A stretch of 64,000 nt of DNA from Pontibacter kalidii (lineage in GTDB: Bacteria; Bacteroidota; Bacteroidia; Cytophagales; Hymenobacteraceae): positions 1,614,501-1,678,500 of the forward strand of contig NZ_CP111079.1 in assembly GCF_026278245.1 (NCBI RefSeq), read 5' to 3'. The position numbers were made by a program, and so were the translations under genes. This document shows positions 9,448 through 16,554 of this stretch, in pieces; the stretch's first letter is position 1; each line of letters opens with the position of its first letter. The notes beneath the pieces are model-generated. The model was not told the origin of the DNA. It searched no databases and saw only the letters and a program-made list of their open reading frames with translations.

Positions 9448-9512
9448 TAAAATTAATTGTGATTAACTCTTAAGGCACTGAGGAAGATCAGTTCCCCCGG
9501 TGATTTTTGTCA
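9448..9512 (-). promoter_or_regulatory. FNR-type promoter of the universal stress protein operon
   Basis: On the minus strand the near box is at 9479-9490 (TGAGGAAGATCA, one base off consensus) and the far box at 9501-9512 (TGATTTTTGTCA), starts 22 bp apart. A -7-like box lies at 9448-9455 (TAATTTTA on the minus strand), 23 bp from the near box. This is the same geometry as at ccoG, ccoNO, ccoI and nirK. The far box overlaps the 3' end of the SafE-like gene. Confidence 0.65.
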
Positions 9513-10241
9513 GTTATGAGCTGTCTGCTTTGGCTTGGTGCAACAGCTTATTTCGGTGGTGTTATGGCTGGTATGGGTAATTTTCGGGCTCACGTATGGG
9601 ATGCCTAGACTCAGGCCGCGAAGTATGAACAGCACCGCCATGGCCATGCCTGCGTAAGGCACCAAGCGGTTAAATGTGCCGCGCAGGCTCAAGCTGATGA
9701 ACTTACCCGACAGCGACACGAGGAACATGAGCGGGAAAGTGCCCAACCCGAACAGCAGCATGTATAACATGGCACCCGGTACTCCCGGCGCACTGATGGC
9801 GCCTGCCAGGGCAATGTATACGAAGCCGCATGGCAGCAGCCCGTTCAGCAGGCCCACCATAAAAAGGGCACCCAGGTTGTCGCGCCCGAAAAAATGACCA
9901 AGCTTTTGCCGTACCCAGGTAACCGCCTTATCAGTACCCAGAAAGCTGCCGGCTTTGCCTTTGAGGGCGGCCGGGGCAACAATCAGGAAAAGTATGAGCA
10001 ACCCTGACACGATGGAGACCACCTGCTGTAGCCCCGCCATTTGCAGCGATTGCCCGAAGGCACCTGCCAGTGCGCCCAGCAAAGAGTAGGTCACCAAGCG
10101 CCCCCCATTGTACAGGAGCCGGCCGGTGTAATAACGCCAGCCGCTGCTCCTGCCAAATGGTAAGGCCATGGCTATCGGGCCGCACATCCCGACGCAATGG
10201 AAACTGCCTAAAAGTCCGAATAAAAAACCAGCCCAGATCAT
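9510..10241 (-). CDS. SafE/TauE-family (DsbD-TM-like) membrane protein of the cbb3 cluster
   Basis: This 243-residue protein has six or seven helices. SFHCVGMCGP in the first helix and LLPCGFVY in the middle supply the cysteines conserved in the subgroup related to the DsbD membrane domain, which sits beside cbb3 oxidase genes in many Bacteroidota. It is named a sulfite exporter by homology. In this setting a role in copper or redox delivery for oxidase assembly is more likely, which is inference. The hydrophilic tail holds an extra CC pair (ISCCTKPK). The start is 2 bp after the FixH-family gene, so they form one operon. Confidence 0.84.
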   Translation of the reverse strand: MIWAGFLFGLLGSFHCVGMCGPIAMALPFGRSSGWRYYTGRLLYNGGRLVTYSLLGALAGAFGQSLQMAGLQQVVSIVSGLLILFLIVAPAALKGKAGSFLGTDKAVTWVRQKLGHFFGRDNLGALFMVGLLNGLLPCGFVYIALAGAISAPGVPGAMLYMLLFGLGTFPLMFLVSLSGKFISLSLRGTFNRLVPYAGMAMAVLFILRGLSLGIPYVSPKITHTSHNTTEISCCTKPKQTAHN

Positions 10242-10243
10242 GG

Positions 10244-10714
10244 CTATTTTATTTGTATGGTCTTTTCTGTGTAATATTCTTCGTTGTCCGCGCTAAAGCT
10301 CACACGCACCTTCCAGATGCCGCTCTCCATGTCGGCTACCTCCAGCAGCTGGCTTTGGTCACGGCCCAGCTGCAGCGGAATCTGCTTGTCGAGCTTATCG
10401 TCAGAGGGTCGGAACAGCGTAATCGTGCCGCTGGGGTTCATGCCCCTGTAGGTAGCCGGCAACTGCAGCAGCAGGGTTTGCTCCCTGGCATTGTACTCCA
10501 CCATCACATCCCCCAGGGCCTGTGTGCGTTTTACCCTGTCGATCTGGTCCTGGAACTTGATCTCCTTCTCGTAGTAGTCTTTGCTTACAAGGTCCACATC
10601 CTGGTTCATGGCCTTGTACACGAACATGGCGATATACGCCATAAACAACACCATACAAACTACAATGGCATAGGGCCAGAGGGTGAAGTTATTTTTTTTA
10701 TCTTTCGTATTCAT
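10244..10714 (-). CDS. FixH-family protein (CcoH-like cbb3 assembly factor)
   Basis: This 156-residue protein has one N-terminal membrane anchor (about 13-33, YAIVVCMVLFMAYIAMFVYK) and a periplasmic beta-rich domain, the FixH/CcoH layout. VSKDYYEKEIKFQDQIDRV, directly after the helix, is the family hallmark (YY near the anchor). CcoH proteins help assemble or stabilise the cbb3 oxidase in the inner membrane. The gene lies between ccoG and the SafE-like gene and is read with them. Family assignment is good; the exact symbol is left open. Confidence 0.86.
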   Translation of the reverse strand: MNTKDKKNNFTLWPYAIVVCMVLFMAYIAMFVYKAMNQDVDLVSKDYYEKEIKFQDQIDRVKRTQALGDVMVEYNAREQTLLLQLPATYRGMNPSGTITLFRPSDDKLDKQIPLQLGRDQSQLLEVADMESGIWKVRVSFSADNEEYYTEKTIQIK

Positions 10715-10767
10715 GTTAATGTCTTCCGTAGGTTTTTCCCTTTTGGGGGAGAATTCTTTATACTTCC

Positions 10768-12171
10768 TTAGTTAGCCGGGCCCAGGAATTTGGTGTCGGT
10801 GGTGGTGATCAATTCCTCACCACTGTACACCCCGATCTCAATCTCCGAGTTCAGGCCGGATAGTTGTTCTTTCGCTATCTCCGTGAAGAACACGCCCTCT
10901 GCTATGCCCTGTGCCGGAAGTACCAGCTCGCTGCCAATCACTTTTATCGTCCCCTCCTTGTTCAGCAACTTCAGGGTAAGCGGCATGTCATGGTTGGTTT
11001 TGTTAATGACGGAAATATTGTAGAGGTTCTTAATGTGTCCCTGCTCCGTTTTCTGGTACAGCTGGCCCGGCGTACGAAGTATGGTGGCTTCCGCCTCGTC
11101 GCGGGTAAGCAGCAGTGCGGCAAGGGCTGTCATCAGTATAACCAGCACTGCCGTATACCCCATCACGCGGTTGGTGAAGAAGGTCCACTTCTTGCCTGTC
11201 TCAATCGCTTCCTCAGACTCATAGCGGATCAGGCCCTCGGGCTTATCGATCATGCGCATGATGTCGTTGCAGGCGTCGATGCAGGCGGTACAGTTAATAC
11301 ACTCCAACTGCTGCGCTCCGTTGCGGATATCAATACCGGTGGGGCACACCTGCACACACTGGTGGCAGTCGATGCAGTCTCCCTCGGTACGCTCCTGGTT
11401 CTTGCGCAGCTTGCCGCGCGGCTCCCCGCGTCCGTAGTCGTAGGCCACCACCACCGTTTTCTTGTCCTGCATCACGCCCTGCAAGCGGCCATAAGGGCAA
11501 ACAATGGTGCAGACCTGCTCACGGAACCAGGTAAACACCCAGAAAAACATGCCGGTAAACACGATCATGGCGCCAAATCCGGCCGTGTGCTCCAGCGGAC
11601 CGTCCATGATGATCTTTTTCAGTTCATCTATTCCGATGATATAGGCCAGAAAGATGTTGGAGATGAAAATAGAGATCAGCAGAAAGATGGTAAGCTTGGA
11701 TCCTTTTTTGAGGATCTTCTCCGCATTCCAGGGCATTTTGTCCAGGGCGCGCTGCTTGGTGTAGTCCCCCTCAATGGCATATTCTATGCGGCGGAAGATC
11801 ATTTCCATGAAGATGGTCTGAGGGCAAACCCATCCACAGAAAATACGCCCGTACACCACTGTGAAAAGTATAATAAAGACCACCAGCGCCAGAAAGGCTA
11901 CCACCAGTATAAAAAAGTCCTGCGGCCAGAAGAGCACGCCGAAGATCACAAACTTGCGCTCCACCACGTTGAGCATGAGCAGCGGCAGCCCGTTTATCTT
12001 GATAAAGGGACCGGAAAATAACAGCGCCAGCAGAAAGTAGCTGACGTATTTACGGTAATTGTAGAGTTTGCCTTTCGGCTTTTTCGGGTACACCCAAACG
12101 CGCTTCCCTTGGTCATCTACCGTAGAGATGTGGTCCCGAAACTCATCGGTTGGTTTTGCTTTAGTTGCCAT
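10768..12171 (-). CDS. ccoG: cbb3 oxidase assembly protein CcoG (RdxA/FixG-type ferredoxin)
   Basis: This 467-residue protein has about five membrane helices. FCGWVCPQTIF lies in the membrane part, and a dicluster ferredoxin block follows with CIDCHQCVQVCP and CINCTACIDAC, giving ligands for two [4Fe-4S] clusters. A C-terminal immunoglobulin-like domain (about 370-467) is typical of the family. CcoG has been reported to reduce Cu(II) for CuB insertion into CcoN. It opens the ccoG-FixH-SafE operon. Its promoter region (12258-12322) holds a pair of FNR-type boxes, so it can be made separately from the structural genes. Confidence 0.94.
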   Translation of the reverse strand: MATKAKPTDEFRDHISTVDDQGKRVWVYPKKPKGKLYNYRKYVSYFLLALLFSGPFIKINGLPLLMLNVVERKFVIFGVLFWPQDFFILVVAFLALVVFIILFTVVYGRIFCGWVCPQTIFMEMIFRRIEYAIEGDYTKQRALDKMPWNAEKILKKGSKLTIFLLISIFISNIFLAYIIGIDELKKIIMDGPLEHTAGFGAMIVFTGMFFWVFTWFREQVCTIVCPYGRLQGVMQDKKTVVVAYDYGRGEPRGKLRKNQERTEGDCIDCHQCVQVCPTGIDIRNGAQQLECINCTACIDACNDIMRMIDKPEGLIRYESEEAIETGKKWTFFTNRVMGYTAVLVILMTALAALLLTRDEAEATILRTPGQLYQKTEQGHIKNLYNISVINKTNHDMPLTLKLLNKEGTIKVIGSELVLPAQGIAEGVFFTEIAKEQLSGLNSEIEIGVYSGEELITTTDTKFLGPAN

Positions 12172-12257
12172 GGCAGTGGTAATTTGTGCGGATATTATTC
12201 CTGCCGGTTATAAAAAGTGGAAAATGAGAATGTAGCGATTGCTTTAATCAGCTGTCA

Positions 12258-12322
12258 CAAAATTCTACATTTGGCCCCTGCTAAAAGATGACAAATATCA
12301 TTTGCCGGGGTGATTATCATCA
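12258..12322 (-). promoter_or_regulatory. FNR-type promoter of ccoG
   Basis: Boxes TGACAAATATCA (12289-12300) and TGATTATCATCA (12311-12322) start 22 bp apart. The -7-like box is 12258-12265 (GAATTTTG on the minus strand), 23 bp from the near box. The predicted leader to the ccoG ATG is about 80 nt. Confidence 0.72.
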
Positions 12323-12333
12323 GTAATGGAAAC

Positions 12334-12380
12334 AAAAAAGCAGCAGGCACTTCTGGAGTTAAAGTGCCTGCTGCTTTTTT
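12334..12380 (-). terminator. Rho-independent terminator of the ccoNO-ccoQ-ccoP operon
   Basis: AAAAAAGCAGCAGGCACTT (12334-12352) pairs with its exact complement at 12362-12380, a 19-bp perfect stem with A/T tracts on both sides. It lies 18 bp past the ccoP stop and insulates ccoP from the ccoG promoter. It reads as a terminator in both directions. Confidence 0.88.
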
Positions 12381-12397
12381 ATACTTGTATGTTGTAC

Positions 12398-13603
12398 TTA
12401 CTCTTTCTCGCCCTGCGGCTCCTTGGCATTTGCCGGGTTGGTGCCCTGCAGGCTCAGGATGTAGCTGGATACCTCCAGGATCTGGTCTTTGGTAAGTTTG
12501 CCCTGCCAAGGAACCATCCCTTTGGCTGGCACGCCGTACTTGACGGTCTTGAAGATTTCGTTCACATCGCCGCCGTGCAGCCAGTACTCGTCCGTCAGGT
12601 TCGGGCCTACGGTGCCCTGGCCTTCGGTGCCGTGGCAGGCCGCGCAGTTCGTGTTGTAGAGCGCCTTTCCGGATTCCAGGGCGGCGGCTTCTGTCAGCAC
12701 CTCGTAGTCGGTCACGGCGTTGGGGTCGTCGGCATTATTAGCCGCGAACATGGCCGCCTGCTGCATCTCCATCTCATACTCTTCGGTTTGCAGCGCCCCG
12801 GTTTTAAACACGTGGTAGTGCAGCATATACCCCACGCCGAACACGATGGTCACGTAAAACAGGGCTTTCCACCAAGGCGGCAGGTCGTTATCATATTCCT
12901 GTATACCGTCAAAGTCATGGGTGGAGTGGATCTTGTCCTTGGCCTTGCCTGTCATCACCGTGGTGTCTCCTTTGAGCAGGAACAGTACACGACCGGCAAA
13001 GGAGCTGCGGAAATCCTCGTCATAGATCGAGTCGCCCAGCATCGGAATGAAAAGGCGGAACATCATGACCAGTACCAGGGCTGTCAGCAGCATGATGAGC
13101 GCCGCCAGTACAAACGTGAACAGCAGTACCGGGGGCAGATCTAAAAAGGCAACATCCGCTTCCGCAGCGGGTGGCGTTGCTGTGGCATCGGTCACTTCAG
13201 CCACGGGGGCAGCCTCTGCCTCTACCGTCTTGCTGCTCTCATCCTTAATATAGGCGATCACATGCTTGATCTCCTCTTCAGAGAGCGAAGTGCCGAAGGC
13301 AGGCATCGGAATCTTGTTAAACTTCTCGAAAACCTCTACCGCGTCTTTATCACCGGCCTGCACCAGTTCCTGCGAGTTCTGGATAAACTTCGTCAGCCAC
13401 TCATCGCCGCGGCGCTCGTGCACGTTCTTCAGGGCAGGACCAACCACGTCGGCATCCATGCTATGGCAGACGGCGCAGTTGGCATTAAATACGGCTTTAC
13501 CGGCTACGGCATCCTGAGCCTGTACGGCTGGCGATCCTGCCAGAAGCAGTCCTGCCACCAGGGCAAGGCCGCTTTTTGCTATCAGATTCTTTAAGGGGAT
13601 CAT
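12398..13603 (-). CDS. ccoP: cbb3-type cytochrome c oxidase subunit III, rearranged domain order
   Basis: This is a 401-residue dihaem subunit of the high-affinity terminal oxidase that passes electrons from cytochrome c to CcoO and CcoN. A signal peptide (1-30) is followed by a first cytochrome c domain with CAVCH (43-47), then an Ala/Glu-rich linker and a membrane helix (about 157-183). The canonical CcoP N-terminal motif DNDLPPWWKALFY (239-251) with a second helix comes next, then one C-terminal cytochrome c domain with CAACH (321-325). Canonical CcoP starts at the DNxLPxWW motif and carries two adjacent haem domains after it. Here one haem domain sits at the N-terminus. The start overlaps the ccoQ stop (ATGA). 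Confidence 0.92.
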   Translation of the reverse strand: MIPLKNLIAKSGLALVAGLLLAGSPAVQAQDAVAGKAVFNANCAVCHSMDADVVGPALKNVHERRGDEWLTKFIQNSQELVQAGDKDAVEVFEKFNKIPMPAFGTSLSEEEIKHVIAYIKDESSKTVEAEAAPVAEVTDATATPPAAEADVAFLDLPPVLLFTFVLAALIMLLTALVLVMMFRLFIPMLGDSIYDEDFRSSFAGRVLFLLKGDTTVMTGKAKDKIHSTHDFDGIQEYDNDLPPWWKALFYVTIVFGVGYMLHYHVFKTGALQTEEYEMEMQQAAMFAANNADDPNAVTDYEVLTEAAALESGKALYNTNCAACHGTEGQGTVGPNLTDEYWLHGGDVNEIFKTVKYGVPAKGMVPWQGKLTKDQILEVSSYILSLQGTNPANAKEPQGEKE

Positions 13604-13797
13604 TGTTTTGCGCTATCTAAAGTGATGGTCTCGTGGTTCTCGTCTTCGCAGGCAATGCTGCTCATGGACTGCAGGTACTTCTTGTCCATCAGGGCAACAT
13701 AAACCAGCAGACCCAGGAAGAACAGAAAGAAAATAGAGAAGGAGATGAGCGGGTATATTTCGATGCCTTCTATGGCTTGCAAAACGTTCTTATACAT
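13600..13797 (-). CDS. ccoQ: CcoQ-like small subunit of cbb3 oxidase
   Basis: This is a 65-residue protein with one membrane helix (about 15-36, YPLISFSIFFLFFLGLLVYV) and a short acidic cytoplasmic tail. Its size, topology and position between ccoNO and ccoP identify it as the CcoQ/FixQ-type subunit, which is thought to stabilise the complex. Sequence conservation in this family is low, so context carries much of the call. Its stop overlaps the ccoP start by the shared ATGA. Confidence 0.82.
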   Translation of the reverse strand: MYKNVLQAIEGIEIYPLISFSIFFLFFLGLLVYVALMDKKYLQSMSSIACEDENHETITLDSAKQ

Positions 13798-13901
13798 TGT
13801 TTTATACTTTGTGACACTCGTATCACGTATCCCGAATAATGTATCACGACTGTAAACTTTCCTGAAGTCGTGTGTCGTGATACGTGATACTTGTGTCGGT
13901 T

Positions 13902-16091
13902 TTATTTCACTTCCTCCTTCACTTTAATGTCCGTGCCCAGGCGCTGCAGGTAGGCGATCAAGGCCACGATCTCAGTTTCAGGTCTTACTTCGATGCCTTC
14001 CTTAGATAGTTGGCTGGTAATCTCTGTAGCCTGCGCCATCAGGTCCTCGTTGGCTCTGTTGATATACTCCTGCTCGTAAGGCACGCCCAGTTGCTTCAGG
14101 GTCTTGAGTTTGTCCTGGGTGGTGCTCAGGTCAACGTCCTGCTCAAACAACCATGGGTAGGCCGGCATGATAGATCCAGGAGACATGGAGGTTGGGTCCA
14201 TCATGTGATGGTAGTGCCAGCTGTGCGGATATTTACCTCCTACTCTGTGCAGATCCGGCCCCGTACGCTTGGAGCCCCACAGGAAGTTGTGGTCGTACAC
14301 GAACTCACCTGCTTTAGAGTATTCTCCATACCGTTCTGTTTCAGACCGGAAAGGACGAACCATTTGGGTGTGGCAGTTAACGCATCCCTCTTTGATGTAG
14401 AGGTCACGCCCCTGCAACTCCAGCGAAGTATAAGGCTTCACGCTGGCAATGGTAGGCACGTTCGACTTGATCACGAAGGCAGGTATGAACTCCACCAGAC
14501 CGCCGATCAGGATGGCAACAGTTGCCCAGACAGCCATCTGCATAGGGCGCTTTTCGATCCAGGCGTGCCAGTGACCGGCGTTGGCGCTCTCGGCCTTCAC
14601 CACTACCGGGGCTTCTGTTTTCTCATTGGCAACCAGGCTGCCTGACTTGGCGGTCTTGTACAGGTTGTACACCATCAGGAATACGCCGCTCAAGTAAAGG
14701 ATACCACCGATACCGCGCAGGTAGTACATCGGCACGATCTGCAGCACCGTCTCCAGGAAGTTAGAGTACTGCAGCGTACCTTCTGCAGTGAATTGTTTCC
14801 ACATTAAGCCTTGCGTGAAACCTGCCCAGTACATTGGGATGGCGTAGAACAGGATGCCCAGCGTGCCCAGCCAGAAGTGGGCATTCGCCATCTTCTTAGA
14901 GAACAGCTCTGTTTTGTAAAGTCGTGGGAACAGCCAGTATAGCATGGCAAATGTCAGGAAGCCATTCCAGCCAAGCGCCCCCACGTGTACGTGTGCTACG
15001 ATCCAGTCGGTAAAGTGGGCGATGGCGTTAACGTTTTTCAGCGACAGCATCGGTCCTTCAAAAGTAGCCATACCGTAGGCCGTGATGGCCACCACCATAA
15101 ACTTGAGGATAGGCTCCTCGCGAACCTTGTCCCAGGCACCGCGCAGCGTCAGCAAACCGTTGATCATACCGCCCCAGCTTGGCGCGATCAGCATGACAGA
15201 GAAGACCACACCCAGCGACTGAGCCCAGTCTGGCAGGGAAGTATAAAGCAAGTGGTGCGGACCAGCCCAGATGTAGATGAAGATCAGCGACCAGAAGTGA
15301 ATGATAGACAGGCGGTAAGAGTATACCGGGCGGTTCGCAGCCTTAGGCAGGAAGTAATACATCAGGCCCAGGAACGGCGTTGTCAGGAAGAACGCCACCG
15401 CGTTGTGGCCATACCACCACTGCACCAGCGCATCCTGCACCCCTGCATAACCAGAGTAGCTTTTGAAGAGATTAACCGGCAGAGCGTAAGAGTTTACGAT
15501 GTGCAGCACGGCCACCGTCAGGAAGGTGGCGATGTAGAACCAAATGGCCACGTACATGTGCTTCTCTCGGCGCTTAGCAATCGTGCCGAACATGTTCCAG
15601 CCGAACACTACCCAGATCAGCGTAATGGCAATGTCAATCGGCCACTCCAACTCAGCATACTCCTTGGAGGAGGTCATACCCAACGGAAGGGTAATAACAG
15701 CAGCCACGATAACCAGCTGCCAGCCCCAGAAGTGGATCTTGCTGAGCAGGTCAGAGAACATGCGGGCTTTGCACAGGCGCTGCAACGAGTAGTAAACACC
15801 CATGAAGATCGCGTTCCCCACGAAGGCAAAGATCACAGCATTGGTGTGCAATGGCCTTACGCGACCAAAAGTAGTATACTGGTTGCCCATGTTCATATCA
15901 GGGTTCGCCAGCTGAAAAGCGATGATCACGCCTATGAGCATACCGGCAACGCCCCAGAACACGGTGGCTATACCAAAGTCGCGTACAATTTTGTTGTCAT
16001 AAAAAAACGTGTCAGTCGTTCCCGCATCCCGGCCCTTGGGCTTCAGCTTGTCGGGTGCATTGTCTAAGACTTCGGCTACATTAGTTGACAT
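13902..16091 (-). CDS. ccoNO: cbb3-type cytochrome c oxidase, fused subunits I and II
   Basis: This 729-residue fusion joins CcoN (about 1-490) to CcoO (about 525-729). CcoN has 12 or more helices; its histidines for the low-spin haem, CuB and the catalytic haem lie in stretches such as RPLHTNAVIFAF, WWYGHNAVAF and VAHVHVGALGWNG. The CcoO part has a membrane anchor and one haem c site, CVNCH, followed by TQMVRPFRSETERYG, the CcoO hallmark. It reduces O2 to water with high affinity and pumps protons. The fusion is common in Bacteroidota. Its promoter at 16208-16272 has the paired FNR-type boxes. The leader is about 110 nt. Confidence 0.96.
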   Translation of the reverse strand: MSTNVAEVLDNAPDKLKPKGRDAGTTDTFFYDNKIVRDFGIATVFWGVAGMLIGVIIAFQLANPDMNMGNQYTTFGRVRPLHTNAVIFAFVGNAIFMGVYYSLQRLCKARMFSDLLSKIHFWGWQLVIVAAVITLPLGMTSSKEYAELEWPIDIAITLIWVVFGWNMFGTIAKRREKHMYVAIWFYIATFLTVAVLHIVNSYALPVNLFKSYSGYAGVQDALVQWWYGHNAVAFFLTTPFLGLMYYFLPKAANRPVYSYRLSIIHFWSLIFIYIWAGPHHLLYTSLPDWAQSLGVVFSVMLIAPSWGGMINGLLTLRGAWDKVREEPILKFMVVAITAYGMATFEGPMLSLKNVNAIAHFTDWIVAHVHVGALGWNGFLTFAMLYWLFPRLYKTELFSKKMANAHFWLGTLGILFYAIPMYWAGFTQGLMWKQFTAEGTLQYSNFLETVLQIVPMYYLRGIGGILYLSGVFLMVYNLYKTAKSGSLVANEKTEAPVVVKAESANAGHWHAWIEKRPMQMAVWATVAILIGGLVEFIPAFVIKSNVPTIASVKPYTSLELQGRDLYIKEGCVNCHTQMVRPFRSETERYGEYSKAGEFVYDHNFLWGSKRTGPDLHRVGGKYPHSWHYHHMMDPTSMSPGSIMPAYPWLFEQDVDLSTTQDKLKTLKQLGVPYEQEYINRANEDLMAQATEITSQLSKEGIEVRPETEIVALIAYLQRLGTDIKVKEEVK

Positions 16092-16207
16092 GTGCGGTGT
16101 CCTCCATTTTTGTTAAAGTGTTTGTATTTCAGGTTTTGTGTTTATTGAAGTGGCCGCCCTGAAACCCGGCAGCTGAAGCGGCTTTGAAACCGCCCCTTTT
16201 CATTTTT

Positions 16208-16272
16208 CAAAATTGGGCAGGAATGCGATTTTAAAAGATGACTAATGTCACTTTCAGAAGTGATTGATATCA
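16208..16272 (-). promoter_or_regulatory. FNR-type promoter of ccoNO
   Basis: Boxes TGACTAATGTCA (16239-16250) and TGATTGATATCA (16261-16272) start 22 bp apart. The -7-like box is 16208-16215 (CAATTTTG on the minus strand), 23 bp from the near box. The pair begins 11 bp past the ccoS stop. Confidence 0.74.
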
Positions 16273-16282
16273 GCTGCAGCCG

Positions 16283-16465
16283 TCAGGAAGTGCTTTCGTC
16301 AGGCTTCTGAGCAGGTTTCGCTGGTGTCTCGTTATCGAAGAGCATGCGTACTGCCGGTGTATAGTCATCGTCGTACTGGCCCGATCGCACTGCCCACAGG
16401 AAAGCCACCAGAAAAGCCGTGGCTACCGATACACTCACCGCGATCATTAAAAAGATGATATACAT
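16283..16465 (-). CDS. ccoS: cbb3 oxidase assembly protein CcoS
   Basis: This is a 60-residue single-helix protein (MYIIFLMIAVSVSVATAFLV, then AFLWAVRSGQYDDDYTPAVR). The segment WAVRSGQYDD followed by a short acidic tail is the CcoS signature. CcoS is needed for cofactor insertion into CcoN, probably with CcoI. The gene lies 89 bp after ccoI on the same strand and may be read from the ccoI promoter. Confidence 0.92.
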   Translation of the reverse strand: MYIIFLMIAVSVSVATAFLVAFLWAVRSGQYDDDYTPAVRMLFDNETPAKPAQKPDESTS

Positions 16466-16501
16466 GTTGAGTCAGAAAGTTAAAGAGTTAGAAAGTTTGA
16501 G
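16466..16501. repeat. Short GTTAGAAAGTT-type low-complexity repeat
   Basis: The gap between ccoS and ccoI holds an AG/TTA-rich stretch (GTTGAGTCAGAAAGTTAAAG, then AGTTAGAAAGTTTGAG). It belongs to the same repeat type as the larger blocks at 32028-32262. Confidence 0.6.
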
Positions 16502-16554
16502 CTGTAGCATGATGGATAATTCACTATTCCTTACTCACTATTGATTTATCATTA

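Noticed and set aside
14985..16067. Plus-strand open frame of 360 codons
   Set aside because: It lies wholly opposite ccoNO and has the composition of a complementary strand.
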